From Thioclava sp. JE_KL1 (lineage in GTDB: Bacteria; Pseudomonadota; Alphaproteobacteria; Rhodobacterales; Rhodobacteraceae): 64,000 nucleotides of DNA. Where the stretch lies: the NCBI RefSeq assembly GCF_009296265.1, contig NZ_WBJS01000007.1, positions 1 through 64,000 of the forward strand, in the 5' to 3' direction. Position numbers and translations under genes: made by a program. A model generated the notes under the pieces. That model was not told the origin of the DNA. It saw only the letters and a list, made by a program, of their open reading frames with translations, and did not search any database. Shown here piece after piece: positions 16,567 through 26,490 of this stretch; within the stretch, counting starts at the first letter, position 1; every line of letters begins with the position of its first letter.

Positions 16567-17595
16567 TCAGGCGAGGACTTGCAGCACCACCGCCGAGGCG
16601 TAGATCGCGACCAGCAGAAGGCTCTCGATCCCGATCCGGGCCGGCCCGTCCTTCTGGCGCAGGATCAACCCGCCGAGCAGCACGCCCGTCATCATCAGTC
16701 CCGTCGCCAGCCAGTAGAGGTCCGACATCGAGACCGCGTGATACAGCGAGCCGTCACGATATGCCCCATCGGAGAAGACGAGGAACAGCGTGTCGAAAGT
16801 GTTGCCGCCGATGATCCCGCCGATGGCCAGTTGCAACGCACCGCGACGGACAGCCGTCAGCGTCGTCACCAGTTCGGGCAGCGAGGTCACGACCGCCGTC
16901 AGCAGCGCGCCCACCAGCGAGGAGCTGAGACTGAAGCGGGTGACGAATTCCTGCCCGGCCTGCGAAATGACCCAACCGCTGAGGCCCATGATGACGACGA
17001 GGCCCATGAAGACGATGATCGGGCCGCGCGGCGAGCGGTTCGCCTCCTCTTCGTCTTCGGGTTCGTCACGGCGCGTCTCGCGGGTTTCGACCGGCTTCCA
17101 CATCGGCGTCTCCGACACCTGGGTCGCGAGTTTCGTGCCGCCGAGATAGGCGAGAAACAGCACTACGGAGGCCGGGCTGATCCCCCAGATCGCGAAGTCG
17201 GGCGCGGCGGTCGCGGCGAGCGGGATCGACAGCAGCACGATTAGCATCACCGCCTGAAAAAGGTTCGCGGGCTCTGCTGCGGAGTGTTCGAGATTGGCGC
17301 GTCGGTGCAGCATGTCGGCCAGCGCCAAGAAGAAGGTCTGCGCGGCGATCCCGCCCACGGCGTTGGAGAAGGCGAAGCTCGCATCGCCCTGTGCGGCGAC
17401 CGACACGGAAACGACGATCCCCGACAGCGAAGTCGCGGCCCCAAGCACGATCCCGCCCGCAAGTGCTTCGCCCATTCGCGTGCGATCCGCGATCACATCG
17501 GCCAGCCCGGTCGCCTTGATGGAAGAGATGACGACGATCAGCCCGGCGAGGGTGAAGACGCCGAGCAGAAGCGGGGTCGAAAGTGAGGCGATCAT
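16567..17595 (-). CDS. Sodium/calcium exchanger (CaCA) family membrane protein
   Basis: The 342-residue inner-membrane protein has two halves related by inverted duplication, each with about five hydrophobic segments and an alpha-repeat: GAATSLSGI in the first and TSLPELVTTLTA in the second. The first repeat lacks the acidic residue found in the second. A charged Glu/Arg-rich cytoplasmic loop separates the halves. Ion specificity is uncertain. ATG 17595 begins at the first membrane segment; the frame further upstream is not protein-like. Confidence 0.82.
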   Translation of the reverse strand: MIASLSTPLLLGVFTLAGLIVVISSIKATGLADVIADRTRMGEALAGGIVLGAATSLSGIVVSVSVAAQGDASFAFSNAVGGIAAQTFFLALADMLHRRANLEHSAAEPANLFQAVMLIVLLSIPLAATAAPDFAIWGISPASVVLFLAYLGGTKLATQVSETPMWKPVETRETRRDEPEDEEEANRSPRGPIIVFMGLVVIMGLSGWVISQAGQEFVTRFSLSSSLVGALLTAVVTSLPELVTTLTAVRRGALQLAIGGIIGGNTFDTLFLVFSDGAYRDGSLYHAVSMSDLYWLATGLMMTGVLLGGLILRQKDGPARIGIESLLLVAIYASAVVLQVLA

Positions 17596-17751
17596 GAAGG
17601 CTCCGGGGTCGCTGTTCGAAAGGCAACCGCGCTGCGCGCTCACGGTTCCGTTAAGGGCGTGATGGCCGAGCGCCTCTGCAGAGGGCTGGGGAGTCGACAT
17701 GCCCAACAGAGACGTTAGTGTCGGCGCCAATCAGCGCGCGGGAGGACAAGC

Positions 17752-19188
17752 ATGTTTATCGGATTGGATCTGGGCACATCGGGGCTGAAGGGGCTCTTGA
17801 TCGACGAGGCGCAGCGCGTGGTCGCCGAGGCGACGCATCCGCTCACCGTCTCGCGCCCGCAGGAGGGCTGGTCGGAACAGGATCCCGCCGAATGGATCGC
17901 GGCGATGGAGGCAGTGCTCGGCGCGCTCGCGCAGCACGATCTGTCGGCGGTGCGCGGGATCGGGCTGTCGGGGCATATGCATGGCGCGACGCTGCTCGAC
18001 GCGCAGGACGAGGTGTTGCGGCCCTGCATCCTGTGGAACGACACCCGCGCCTATCGCGAGGCGGCGGCGCTCGATGCGGAGCCGCAATTCCGCGAGATCA
18101 GCGGCAATATCGTCTTCCCCGGCTTCACCGCGCCGAAGCTGGTCTGGCTCGCCAAGCACGAGCCGGAGCGGTTCGCGAAAGTGGCGAAGGTGCTGTTGCC
18201 GAAGGACTACCTGCGGCTCTGGCTGACTGGAGAGCATGTCTCGGAGATGTCCGACGCTGCCGGGACGAGCTGGCTCGATACCGGCGCGCGAGACTGGTCT
18301 GATGCGCTGCTTGCGGCCACCGGGATGCGGCGCGAGCAGATGCCGCGCCTCGTCGAGGGCTCGGACGTCTCCGGCACGCTGCGCCCGCAGATCGCGGCGC
18401 GCTTCGGTCTGCCGGACAGCGTCGTCGTCGCGGGCGGCGGGGGCGACAACGCGGCCTCGGGCGTGGGCGTCGGCGTCGTGGCGGCCGGACAGGCCTTTGT
18501 CTCGCTCGGCACCTCGGGCGTGCTGTTCGCCGCCGATGACGGCTATCGCCCCGATGCGGCGAGCGCGGTGCATAGCTTCTGTCACGCCCTGCCGCAGACA
18601 TGGCACCAGATGGGCGTGGTGCTGGCCGCGACCGATGCGCTGAACTGGTATGCGCGGCTTCTGGAGAGCGACGCCAAGCAACTGACCGAGGGCCTCGGCC
18701 CGCTGCAGGCGCCGGGCAAGGCGCGGTTCCTGCCCTATCTCGGCGGAGAGCGTACGCCGCTCAACGATGCGGCGATCCGCGGCGCGTTCATCGGGCTTGA
18801 ACACGCGACCGATCGCGCCGCGACCACGCGCGCCGTGCTGGAAGGGGTGAGCTTCGCGCTGCGCGATTGCCGCGACGCGCTGGCCGGCACCGGCACCCGG
18901 ATCGAGACGCTGCTCGGCGTAGGTGGCGGCACGCGCTCGCGCTATTGGTGCGAGGCGATCGCAACCGCGCTCGACACGCCGGTGGCCCTGCCGGTGGCGG
19001 GCGATTATGGCGGCGCGTTCGGGGCGGCGAGGCTTGGGATGATGGCCGCGACGGGCGGCGGGCTGGACATCGCGGCCCCGCCCGAGATCGCCGCGACGAT
19101 CGAGCCGGTCTCCGCGTTGCGCGAGGCGTTCGACGAAGGCTACGACCGCTACCGTCAGGCCGGTGCTGCGCTGCGGGGTTTGACCTGA
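17752..19188 (+). CDS. xylB: Xylulokinase
   Basis: The 478-residue FGGY-family kinase phosphorylates D-xylulose to xylulose 5-phosphate. The N-terminal GLDLGTSGLKGLL is the phosphate-binding loop, and SGHMHGATLLD is the XylB-type substrate segment. Length fits XylB. GGGAGGAC precedes ATG 17752. No xylose isomerase or transporter lies beside it in this window, so it may work with a distant sugar or pentitol operon. Confidence 0.9.
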   Translation: MFIGLDLGTSGLKGLLIDEAQRVVAEATHPLTVSRPQEGWSEQDPAEWIAAMEAVLGALAQHDLSAVRGIGLSGHMHGATLLDAQDEVLRPCILWNDTRAYREAAALDAEPQFREISGNIVFPGFTAPKLVWLAKHEPERFAKVAKVLLPKDYLRLWLTGEHVSEMSDAAGTSWLDTGARDWSDALLAATGMRREQMPRLVEGSDVSGTLRPQIAARFGLPDSVVVAGGGGDNAASGVGVGVVAAGQAFVSLGTSGVLFAADDGYRPDAASAVHSFCHALPQTWHQMGVVLAATDALNWYARLLESDAKQLTEGLGPLQAPGKARFLPYLGGERTPLNDAAIRGAFIGLEHATDRAATTRAVLEGVSFALRDCRDALAGTGTRIETLLGVGGGTRSRYWCEAIATALDTPVALPVAGDYGGAFGAARLGMMAATGGGLDIAAPPEIAATIEPVSALREAFDEGYDRYRQAGAALRGLT

Positions 19189-19233
19189 CCGATCCCGCGC
19201 CGCGCGGTAGCGACCGGCGCGGCGTCGCGGAGA

Positions 19234-20157
19234 TCAGCTCGAGAATTGCAGACGGATCCGGTTCACATATTCCACGCCCGGTCGCAGGATCGTCGAGGGG
19301 AACTCAGGGTGATTGGGCGCATCGGGCCAGGCTTGCGGCTCCAGGCAGATCGCGTTGAAGCTGTCGCCGGACGGTGCGGTGTAGACCTGCAATCCGGGCT
19401 GGTTGCTCAGCATCGTCATGCTGCGTCCGGAGGCCGGATCGCTCAGCACCGCCACCTCGCGCATCCCGCCGGAGCCGACGCAGAAATTGTGATCGAAGCC
19501 CGCGCCATCGGGCCCCAGCGCCGGGGCCGGTTCGCGGAAATCGAAGCGTGTGCCAGCCACGTCGCGCGGCCCGCCTACGGGGAGTTTCTCGGCATCTACC
19601 TCGAGAACCTGTTTGGCATTGAGCTTCAGTCGGTGATCGGCGATCGAGCCGCCGCCCGCGAGATTGAAATACCCATGCGAGGTCAGAGACACCGGGCAAG
19701 CGCGATCACAGCATGCGCGGTAAGTGATGCTCAGAGTTTCTGGGTCCGATACCGCAAAGCTCACCTCCGCGACGAGATTTCCGGGGAAGCCCTGATCGCC
19801 ATCCGGGCTTTCGAGCCGCAGTGTCGCCGCGTTGATCCAATGCGCGACAACGGTCCAGTCGCATTGGTCGAACCCCTTGCCACCGCCGTGAAGGCAGTTC
19901 CCGCCTTCGTTCGCATCTAGCTGGAACTGCTCGCCATCGAGCGTGAATTGCGCTCCGGCGATGCGGTTGGCATAGCGCCCGATCGTCGCCCCGTGGAAAT
20001 CGCGTGTCTTCTGTTTCGGATCGGGGCCGATGAGAAGCTCGACCGGACCGTCGTCGCTTGGCAGCACAACGCTTGTCAGTCGCGCGCCCTTTGGATCGAT
20101 GCGCACCAGCATCCCTGATGCAAGCCCGATCTCTAGTTCTGATTCGTGATCGAACAT
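19234..20157 (-). CDS. Aldose 1-epimerase
   Basis: The 307-residue protein of the GalM/galactose mutarotase-like family interconverts alpha and beta anomers of aldoses in the cytoplasm. Recognisable segments are NCLHGGGKGFDQCDW with its catalytic-type His and SLTSHGYFNLAG. It is convergent with xylB and divergent from glpD. The sugar it handles cannot be told, but proximity to xylB suggests a pentose. Confidence 0.85.
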   Translation of the reverse strand: MFDHESELEIGLASGMLVRIDPKGARLTSVVLPSDDGPVELLIGPDPKQKTRDFHGATIGRYANRIAGAQFTLDGEQFQLDANEGGNCLHGGGKGFDQCDWTVVAHWINAATLRLESPDGDQGFPGNLVAEVSFAVSDPETLSITYRACCDRACPVSLTSHGYFNLAGGGSIADHRLKLNAKQVLEVDAEKLPVGGPRDVAGTRFDFREPAPALGPDGAGFDHNFCVGSGGMREVAVLSDPASGRSMTMLSNQPGLQVYTAPSGDSFNAICLEPQAWPDAPNHPEFPSTILRPGVEYVNRIRLQFSS

Positions 20158-20471
20158 GCTGTGTCCTGTCCGTTTCTCGACGAGGCTAACCTAGCGTAAC
20201 CCTCTCTTCACGTTATGACTTTAATCTCGATCAATACCTGAGGCGAGTTAGCTACATCGCCACTTTCAGCGCTTTGGGCGCGGGCCGCACATCCCGAGCC
20301 ACATCATACCCAACGCAATTGTTCCTTAAAAGTTTCGTGATGAGCACGCGGAATCTTGTGTGCAGAGGTATTCATGCTCGATTTTGCGCGAAAATTCATT
20401 ATATTTGACAATAACGAAAGTTAACGCGCCTTTTAGTGCACAAGCGACAGGCGCTAGCGGGAGTACGCAAA
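20158..20471. promoter_or_regulatory. Divergent control region, aldose epimerase versus glpD
   Basis: This 314-bp stretch has no gene. Near its glpD end is an inverted repeat ATTTT-N5-AAAAT (20381-20395) followed by TTGACA (20405-20410), which could be a -35 element; the matching -10 is poor. AACGAAAG at 20414-20421 resembles half-sites of DeoR-type GlpR operators. GGGAG at 20459-20463 is the glpD ribosome-binding site. Confidence 0.4.
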
Positions 20472-22031
20472 ATGCCACAAGCAGTAGATCTCTTCGTGAT
20501 CGGCGGCGGGGTGAACGGCTGCGGGATCGCGCGCGACGCGGCCGGACGGGGCCTGCGGGTGCGTCTGGCCGAGATGGGCGATCTTGCGCAGGCGACCTCT
20601 TCGGCCTCCACCAAGCTGTTCCACGGCGGGCTGCGCTACCTCGAATATCTCGAGATCAAACTGGTCCGCGAGGCGCTGTCCGAGCGCGAGGTGCTGATCC
20701 GCGCAATGCCGCATATCTCATGGCCGATGCGCTTCGTGCTGCCCTACAGCGCCGATATGCGTTTCGAGAGCGATACGCCCGTCTCGAAAATGCTCTCCAC
20801 CGTGATGCCGTGGATGAAGGGCAAGCGCCCGTCTTGGATGATCCGCTCGGGGCTGTTCCTCTACGACCATCTGGGCGGGCAGGGGCTTCTGCCGGGCACC
20901 AAGCGTCTCGACCTGCGCAACGCCCCGGAGGGTGCGCCGCTGAAGGACAGCTTCACCCACGCGTTCGAATACTCCGATGGCTGGGTGCAGGATGCGCGGC
21001 TCGTCGTGCTCAACGCCCGCGACGCCGAGGCGCATGGCGCCGACATTCGCGTGCAGACCAAGGTGGTCGAGGCGCATCGCGACGGCGGTCACTGGGTGAT
21101 CACCACCGAAGGGCCGAATGGGCGCGAAGAGCATATGGCCCGAGCCGTGGTCAATGCCGGTGGCCCGTGGGTCGAACAAATCCTGAAAGGCACGATGGGC
21201 AGCGCCAGCCGCGAGCACATCCGCCTCGTGCGCGGCAGCCATATCGTGACGCGCAAGCTCTACGATCACGACAAATGCTACTTCTTCCAAGGCGCGGACG
21301 GGCGGATCATCTTCGCGATCCCCTATGAACAGGACTTCACCTTGATCGGCACGACCGAGGCCGCCCATGAGGACTCGCCGCTCGCCGCCGAATGCACCGA
21401 GGCTGAGCGCGATTACCTGTGCGATTTCGCGTCCGAGTATTTCAAGGAAGAGGTCACGCCCGACGACGTCGTCTGGACCTATTCCGGCGTGCGCCCGCTC
21501 TACGAGGACGGGGCCAGTTCAGCCACGGCTGCGACGCGCGAATATGTGCTCTCGCTCGATGCACCCGCGGGCCAACCCGCGGCGCTGCATGTCTTTGGCG
21601 GCAAGATCACCACCTATCGCCGTTTGGCCGAGGATGCGCTCGCCAAGCTGCGCCCGCATCTGCCCGGCATGGGTGGCCCGTGGACGAAAGGCGCCCGCCT
21701 TCCGGGCGGCGATTTCGCCCCCGAAGAGGTCGGCGCCAAGATCGCCAAGCTCTCGCAGGATTACCCCTTCGTGGATCGCAAATGGGCCGAGCGGATGATC
21801 CGCCATTACGGCACCGAGTCCTGGGACATCTTCGGCGATGCCAAGGCGCTGGACGATCTGGGCCGCGATTTCGGCGGCACGCTGACTGAGGCCGAGCTGC
21901 GCTGGCTCGTCGAAAAGGAATGGGCGCGCAAGGTCGAGGACGTGATCTGGCGGCGCACCAAGCTGGGCTTGCGGCTCGATGCCGATCAGGTCAACTCTGT
22001 CGCCGCGTGGCTGGAGGAGCACGCAGGCTGA
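20472..22031 (+). CDS. glpD: Aerobic glycerol-3-phosphate dehydrogenase
   Basis: The 519-residue FAD enzyme oxidises sn-glycerol 3-phosphate to dihydroxyacetone phosphate and feeds electrons to the quinone pool at the inner membrane. The N-terminal dinucleotide fold DLFVIGGGVNGCGIARDAAGRG and the segment STKLFHGGLRYLE are typical of GlpD. ATG 20472 follows GGGAG; a GTG at 20436 is less likely. It lies 21 bp before glpK in the same direction. Confidence 0.96.
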   Translation: MPQAVDLFVIGGGVNGCGIARDAAGRGLRVRLAEMGDLAQATSSASTKLFHGGLRYLEYLEIKLVREALSEREVLIRAMPHISWPMRFVLPYSADMRFESDTPVSKMLSTVMPWMKGKRPSWMIRSGLFLYDHLGGQGLLPGTKRLDLRNAPEGAPLKDSFTHAFEYSDGWVQDARLVVLNARDAEAHGADIRVQTKVVEAHRDGGHWVITTEGPNGREEHMARAVVNAGGPWVEQILKGTMGSASREHIRLVRGSHIVTRKLYDHDKCYFFQGADGRIIFAIPYEQDFTLIGTTEAAHEDSPLAAECTEAERDYLCDFASEYFKEEVTPDDVVWTYSGVRPLYEDGASSATAATREYVLSLDAPAGQPAALHVFGGKITTYRRLAEDALAKLRPHLPGMGGPWTKGARLPGGDFAPEEVGAKIAKLSQDYPFVDRKWAERMIRHYGTESWDIFGDAKALDDLGRDFGGTLTEAELRWLVEKEWARKVEDVIWRRTKLGLRLDADQVNSVAAWLEEHAG

Positions 22032-22052
22032 CGCGCGAAACGGGAGGAAACC

Positions 22053-23543
22053 ATGACCTATATTCTGGCAATCGACCAAGGCACCACGTCGTCGCGCGCG
22101 ATCGTCTTTGACGATGCGCTGCGCCCCGTGGCGAGCGCGCAGCAGGAATTCACGCAGCACTTCCCGCATTCCGGCTGGGTCGAGCATGATGCCGAGGAGA
22201 TCTGGGAGAGCGTGCTGGCGACCGTGCGCGGTGCGATCGAGAAGGCCGGGGTCGCGGCCTCCGACATCTCCGGCATAGGCATCACCAACCAGCGCGAGAC
22301 GACGCTGGTCTGGGATCGCGAGAGCGGCAAGCCGATCCACAACGCCATCGTCTGGCAGGACCGCCGCACCGCCGAATTCTGCCGCGAGCTACGCGAGGAC
22401 GGGTTCGAAGAGACCGTCACCGCGCGCACCGGGTTGATCGTAGACCCGTATTTCTCGGCGACGAAACTGCGCTGGCTTCTGGAAAATGTCGACGGCGCGC
22501 GCGAGAAGGCCGAGGCGGGCAAGCTCGCGTTCGGGACCATCGACAGCTGGTTGATCTGGAAACTGACGGGCGGCGCCTCGCATGTCACCGATGCGACCAA
22601 TGCTGCGCGCACGATGCTCTACGATATCGCCAAGGGCCGCTGGTCGACGACCATCGCTGCCAAGCTCGGCGTGCCGATGGAGATGCTGCCCGAGGTCAAG
22701 GATTGCGCCGCCGAGTTCGGCGTCACGCACTCCGATCTCTTCGGTGCGGAAATCCCGATCTTCGGCGTCGCGGGCGATCAGCAGGCCGCCACGGTGGGGC
22801 AGGCCTGCTTCAAGCCGGGCATGCTGAAATCGACCTATGGGACCGGGTGCTTTGCGCTGCTCAATACCGGCGATCAGATGGTGCGCTCGGAGAACCGCCT
22901 GCTGACGACCATCGCCTACCAGCTCGATGGCAAGGTGACCTACGCGCTCGAAGGCTCGATCTTCGTCGCGGGGGCCGTGGTGCAATGGCTGCGCGACGGG
23001 CTGAAGATCATCGAAGCCGCCGATCAAACCCAGGCGCTGGCCGAGCGGTCCGACCCCGAGCAGGACGTCATCATCGTGCCCGCCTTCACCGGTCTCGGCG
23101 CGCCTTACTGGAACCCCGATTGCCGTGGTGCGGTCTTCGGCCTGACCCGCAGCTCCGGCCCCGCCGAGTTCGCCCGCGCGGCGCTGGAATCGGTGGGGTT
23201 CCAGACCCGCGACCTCTTGGAGGCAATGCAGGCGGACTGGTCCGACGACGCCCGCCCGACCCTGCGCGTCGATGGTGGCATGACGGCCTCCGATTGGGCG
23301 ATGCAGTTCCTGTCGGACATCCTCGGGGCGCCTGTCGACCGGCCCGAAGTGCTGGAGACGACCGCGCTCGGCGCAGCATGGCTCGCGGGCTACAAGGCGG
23401 GGATTTATCCCGAGCCGGAAGAGTTCGCGAAGGGCTGGGCGCTCGATCGCAACTTCGCCCCCGCGATGGACGAGGCCAAACGCGAAGCCCGCTACGCCGA
23501 GTGGAAAAAGGCGGTCGCCGCGGCGATCTCGATCACTCAGTAG
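22053..23543 (+). CDS. glpK: Glycerol kinase
   Basis: The 496-residue FGGY kinase converts glycerol to sn-glycerol 3-phosphate. The N-terminus [17 protein letters not shown], the segment [22 protein letters not shown]-like region, and length are all characteristic of GlpK. GGGAGGAAAC precedes ATG 22053. It forms an operon with glpD. No glpF facilitator or glpR gene is adjacent. The last six bases overlap the end of the convergent gene at 23537. Confidence 0.97.
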   Translation: MTYILAIDQGTTSSRAIVFDDALRPVASAQQEFTQHFPHSGWVEHDAEEIWESVLATVRGAIEKAGVAASDISGIGITNQRETTLVWDRESGKPIHNAIVWQDRRTAEFCRELREDGFEETVTARTGLIVDPYFSATKLRWLLENVDGAREKAEAGKLAFGTIDSWLIWKLTGGASHVTDATNAARTMLYDIAKGRWSTTIAAKLGVPMEMLPEVKDCAAEFGVTHSDLFGAEIPIFGVAGDQQAATVGQACFKPGMLKSTYGTGCFALLNTGDQMVRSENRLLTTIAYQLDGKVTYALEGSIFVAGAVVQWLRDGLKIIEAADQTQALAERSDPEQDVIIVPAFTGLGAPYWNPDCRGAVFGLTRSSGPAEFARAALESVGFQTRDLLEAMQADWSDDARPTLRVDGGMTASDWAMQFLSDILGAPVDRPEVLETTALGAAWLAGYKAGIYPEPEEFAKGWALDRNFAPAMDEAKREARYAEWKKAVAAAISITQ

Positions 23544-23965
23544 CAGCCCGAGTGATCTTCGCCCCAGCCGGCGATATAGATCGCAGACGGGGTGCGCCCG
23601 TAGCCGCAGACGAAGACATAGACGCCGAAGGGCTGCCCCGCGCGCACCATTTGCGTGAAGCTGCCCCGCGTATCGCCGCCCGCCTCGACCATCGCGGGGA
23701 TACGCGCCCGCGTGGCGCGATCCGCGAAGACCGGATCAGACTCGTCGCGCGCATCCCTTAGCCCGAAGCGATGATAATTCGCCCGATCCTGCTGCAAGGC
23801 CGCGCCGAGAGAGCTCAGGGCCGCGCCCTTCGAATTCCGCATATCCTGCGGGCCGATAAAGGCGGAGTAGGCCGCAATCTGGGTCCAGTCCTGTGCGGCT
23901 GACAGGCCGGGAAATCCAATGAACGGCAGGGGGACGATGGCGATAAGACGAAGCAATTGGCGCAT
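23537..23965 (-). CDS. Small secreted protein of unknown function
   Basis: The 142-residue protein has a Sec-type signal peptide (hydrophobic residues about 4-22, probable cleavage near LSAAQ). The mature part is about 120 residues with no motif I recognise. Two cysteines near the C-terminus (VCGYG and SGCY) could form a disulfide in the periplasm. It is convergent with glpK and divergent from the ureide genes, so neighbours do not suggest a role. Confidence 0.65.
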   Translation of the reverse strand: MRQLLRLIAIVPLPFIGFPGLSAAQDWTQIAAYSAFIGPQDMRNSKGAALSSLGAALQQDRANYHRFGLRDARDESDPVFADRATRARIPAMVEAGGDTRGSFTQMVRAGQPFGVYVFVCGYGRTPSAIYIAGWGEDHSGCY

Positions 23966-24072
23966 GGGAGGGCCTCCGGGCAGAGCGGAAAGGGCAGGGT
24001 ACGCAATGTCTTGATGCCCGAAATCATGCCAAGGGCTCTCAAATCGCGCAACGATTCTGTGCCCCGCCTGCC

Positions 24073-24108
24073 AAGCCCTCTCCGACGCCGAGAGAGGGCT
24101 TTCCCTTT
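24073..24108 (+). terminator. Terminator-like hairpin upstream of the ureide operon
   Basis: AAGCCCTCTC (24073-24082) and GAGAGGGCTT (24092-24101) form a perfect 10-bp stem with a 9-nt loop, followed by TCCCTTT. No plus-strand gene ends nearby (glpK stops more than 500 bp upstream), so this may be an attenuator in the leader of the gene starting at 24162. Confidence 0.55.
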
Positions 24109-24161
24109 CGCGCGTTTTGCTCTTTCTTGTCCCGATCCGACCCGAAGACAGGAGCCACCTA

Positions 24162-25577
24162 ATGACCCGCTACCCCCGCGACCTGCGCGGCTATGGCCGC
24201 ACGACCCCCGATCCGCATTGGCCGGGCGAGGCGCGCGTGGCGATCTCGATGGTGCTGAACTTCGAAGAGGGCGGCGAGAACAACGTCCTGCATGGCGACG
24301 CGGCCTCCGAGGCGTTCCTGTCCGATATCGCGGGCGCCGCGCAATGGCCCGGTCAGCGGCACTGGAACATGGAGTCTATCTACGAATACGGCGCGCGCGC
24401 AGGCTTCTGGCGGCTGCACCGGCTGTTCACGGGGCTGAACGTGCCGCTGACGATCTATGGCGTCGCGACCGCGCTGGCCCGCGCCCCCGAACAGGTCGCC
24501 GCGATGAAAGAGGCGGGCTGGGAAATCGCCTCGCACGGCCTCAAATGGGTCGAGCACAAGGACATGGCGGAAGACGAAGAGCGCCGCCAGATCGTCGAGG
24601 CGATCCGCCTGCATACGGAAGTCGTCGGAGAGCGTCCGCGCGGCTGGTATACCGGGCGCTGCTCGCCCAACACGGTGCGGCTGACTGCCGAAGAAGGCGG
24701 TTTCGACTGGATTTCCGACACTTATGACGACGACCTGCCCTATTGGCTGGAGGTCGGCACCCGAGATCAGCTCGTGATCCCCTATACGTTGGAGGCCAAC
24801 GATATGCGCTTCGCCACCGCGCCGGGCTATATCGAAGGCGAGCAGTTCTTCACCTATCTCAAGGATAGCTTCGATACGCTTTATTCCGAAGGGCTGGACG
24901 GCGCGCCGAAGATGTTCTCGGTCGGCCTGCATAACCGCCTGATCGGACGGCCTGGCAAGGTGGCGGGGCTGAAGCGCTTCCTCGATTACGCGCTTTCGCA
25001 TGAGGGCGTCTGGTTTGCGACCCGGGGAGAGATCGCCGCGCATTGGGCTGCGACCCACCCGCATACCCGCCGCGAGCGCCCAAGCCAGATGAGCCGGGAG
25101 CGCTTCGTCGAAGCCTTCGGCGGCATCTACGAACATTCGCCCTGGATCGCGCAGCGTGCCTTCGATCTGGAGCTCGGCCCGGCGCATGATTGCCTCGAGG
25201 GCGTGGCCTCGGCACTGGCCCGTATGTTCCGCTCGGCGTCGGAGGCCGAACGCCTCGGCGTGCTGACCGCGCACCCCGATCTCGCGGGCAAACTCGCCCA
25301 GGCCAAGCGCCTCACCGCCGAGAGCACCTCCGAGCAGGCCAGCGCCGGGCTCGATGCGCTGACCGATGAAGAGCGCGCCACATTCGAAGGGCTCAACACC
25401 GCCTATACCGAAAAATTCGGTTTCCCCTTCATCATTGCGGTAAAAGACAATACGAAGGCGTCAATCCTCCACGCCTTCCGCCGCCGGCTTGACCAAGACC
25501 GCGAGACGGAATTCCGTGAGGCCTGCAAGCAGGTCGAGCGGATCGCGTGGCATCGCATGAACGCCATGGACCTTTGA
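24162..25577 (+). CDS. puuE: Fused allantoinase (PuuE) and OHCU decarboxylase (UraD)
   Basis: The 471-residue protein joins two purine-catabolic enzymes. Residues about 1-305 are a polysaccharide-deacetylase-like, metal-independent allantoinase of the PuuE type (YPRDLRGYGRTTPDPHWPG, WEIASHGLKW, HNRLIGRPG). Residues about 308-471 are an OHCU decarboxylase with the HPDL motif (His371) and FGFPFIIAVK. OHCU decarboxylase makes S-allantoin and allantoinase opens it to allantoate. ATG 24162 follows an AGGAG motif. The stop overlaps the next start (TGATG). Similar fusions exist in related bacteria. Confidence 0.9.
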   Translation: MTRYPRDLRGYGRTTPDPHWPGEARVAISMVLNFEEGGENNVLHGDAASEAFLSDIAGAAQWPGQRHWNMESIYEYGARAGFWRLHRLFTGLNVPLTIYGVATALARAPEQVAAMKEAGWEIASHGLKWVEHKDMAEDEERRQIVEAIRLHTEVVGERPRGWYTGRCSPNTVRLTAEEGGFDWISDTYDDDLPYWLEVGTRDQLVIPYTLEANDMRFATAPGYIEGEQFFTYLKDSFDTLYSEGLDGAPKMFSVGLHNRLIGRPGKVAGLKRFLDYALSHEGVWFATRGEIAAHWAATHPHTRRERPSQMSRERFVEAFGGIYEHSPWIAQRAFDLELGPAHDCLEGVASALARMFRSASEAERLGVLTAHPDLAGKLAQAKRLTAESTSEQASAGLDALTDEERATFEGLNTAYTEKFGFPFIIAVKDNTKASILHAFRRRLDQDRETEFREACKQVERIAWHRMNAMDL

Positions 25578-26410
25578 TGGAATACACCTATTACGCCCCG
25601 ACGGGCGGTTTGCCCGATCAGAACCAGCGCGCCCGCGAGCGCGCGCAATTCAACACCTCCTACGCGGTGATCCCGCGCGGGGTGCTGTCCGACATCACCA
25701 TCTCGCTGCTGCCCGGCTGGCAGAATACCCGCGCCTGGGTGCTCGCCCGTCCGCTCTCCGGCTTTGCCGAGACCTTCGCGGAGCTGGTCGTCGAAGTCGC
25801 GCCGGGCGGCGGCTCGGACAATCCCGAACCCGACCCCGAGGGCCAAAGCGTGATCTTCGTGCTCGCCGGTCACATCCGCCTCGTGATCGAGGGCGTCGGC
25901 CATGAGCTGGACGCGGGCGGCTACGCCTATCTCGCGCCGGGCGCGCAATGGTCGGTCGCCAACGATCAGGACACGCCCGGCACCTTCGTCTGGGTCCGCA
26001 AACGGTATGAGCGCGTGCCGGGCATCGACGCGCCGGAAAGCTTCGTCACCGCCGATCAGGACAAACCGCCGCTCGAGATGCCCAACACCTCGGGCTACTG
26101 GTCGACCTCGCGCTTCGTCGATCCGAACGACCTGCGCCACGACATGCACGTCAATATCGTGACCTTCATGCCGGGCGGCACCATCCCCTTCGCGGAAACC
26201 CATGTCATGGAGCACGGCATCTTCGTGCTGCAGGGCCGGGGCGTCTACCTGCTCAATCAGGACTGGATCGAGGTGGAAGAAGGCGATTTCATGTGGCTGC
26301 GCGCCTTCTGCCCGCAAGCCTGCTACGCCGCGGGCCGCCGCCCGTTCCGTTACCTGCTCTACAAGGACGTGAACCGCCACCCGAAGCTTGGCTCGCCCAT
26401 CTCGGGCTGA
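25577..26410 (+). CDS. (S)-ureidoglycine aminohydrolase
   Basis: The 277-residue bicupin resembles the YlbA/AllE family. It releases ammonia from S-ureidoglycine to give S-ureidoglycolate, using a Mn site in the second cupin. The metal-site region is ETHVMEHGIFVLQGRGVYLLN, with His and Glu ligands. Its start overlaps the upstream stop, indicating translational coupling. It fits between allantoate degradation and AllA downstream. No allantoate amidohydrolase gene is present in the window. Confidence 0.88.
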   Translation: MEYTYYAPTGGLPDQNQRARERAQFNTSYAVIPRGVLSDITISLLPGWQNTRAWVLARPLSGFAETFAELVVEVAPGGGSDNPEPDPEGQSVIFVLAGHIRLVIEGVGHELDAGGYAYLAPGAQWSVANDQDTPGTFVWVRKRYERVPGIDAPESFVTADQDKPPLEMPNTSGYWSTSRFVDPNDLRHDMHVNIVTFMPGGTIPFAETHVMEHGIFVLQGRGVYLLNQDWIEVEEGDFMWLRAFCPQACYAAGRRPFRYLLYKDVNRHPKLGSPISG

Positions 26411-26417
26411 TCCCCTT

Positions 26418-26462
26418 TCGGCTTGGTTGAAATATCCCGGGGGTGAGGGGGCAGTGCCCCCT
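26418..26462 (+). repeat. Dispersed intergenic repeat, copy A (short form)
   Basis: CGGCTTGG is followed by GAAATATCCCGGGGG and the hairpin GGGGGC-AGT-GCCCCC (26447-26461). It begins 8 nt after the aminohydrolase stop and matches five other copies in the window. Confidence 0.8.
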
Positions 26463-26490
26463 CTCTTCCGCCAGCACCCGGAGCCCCGCG

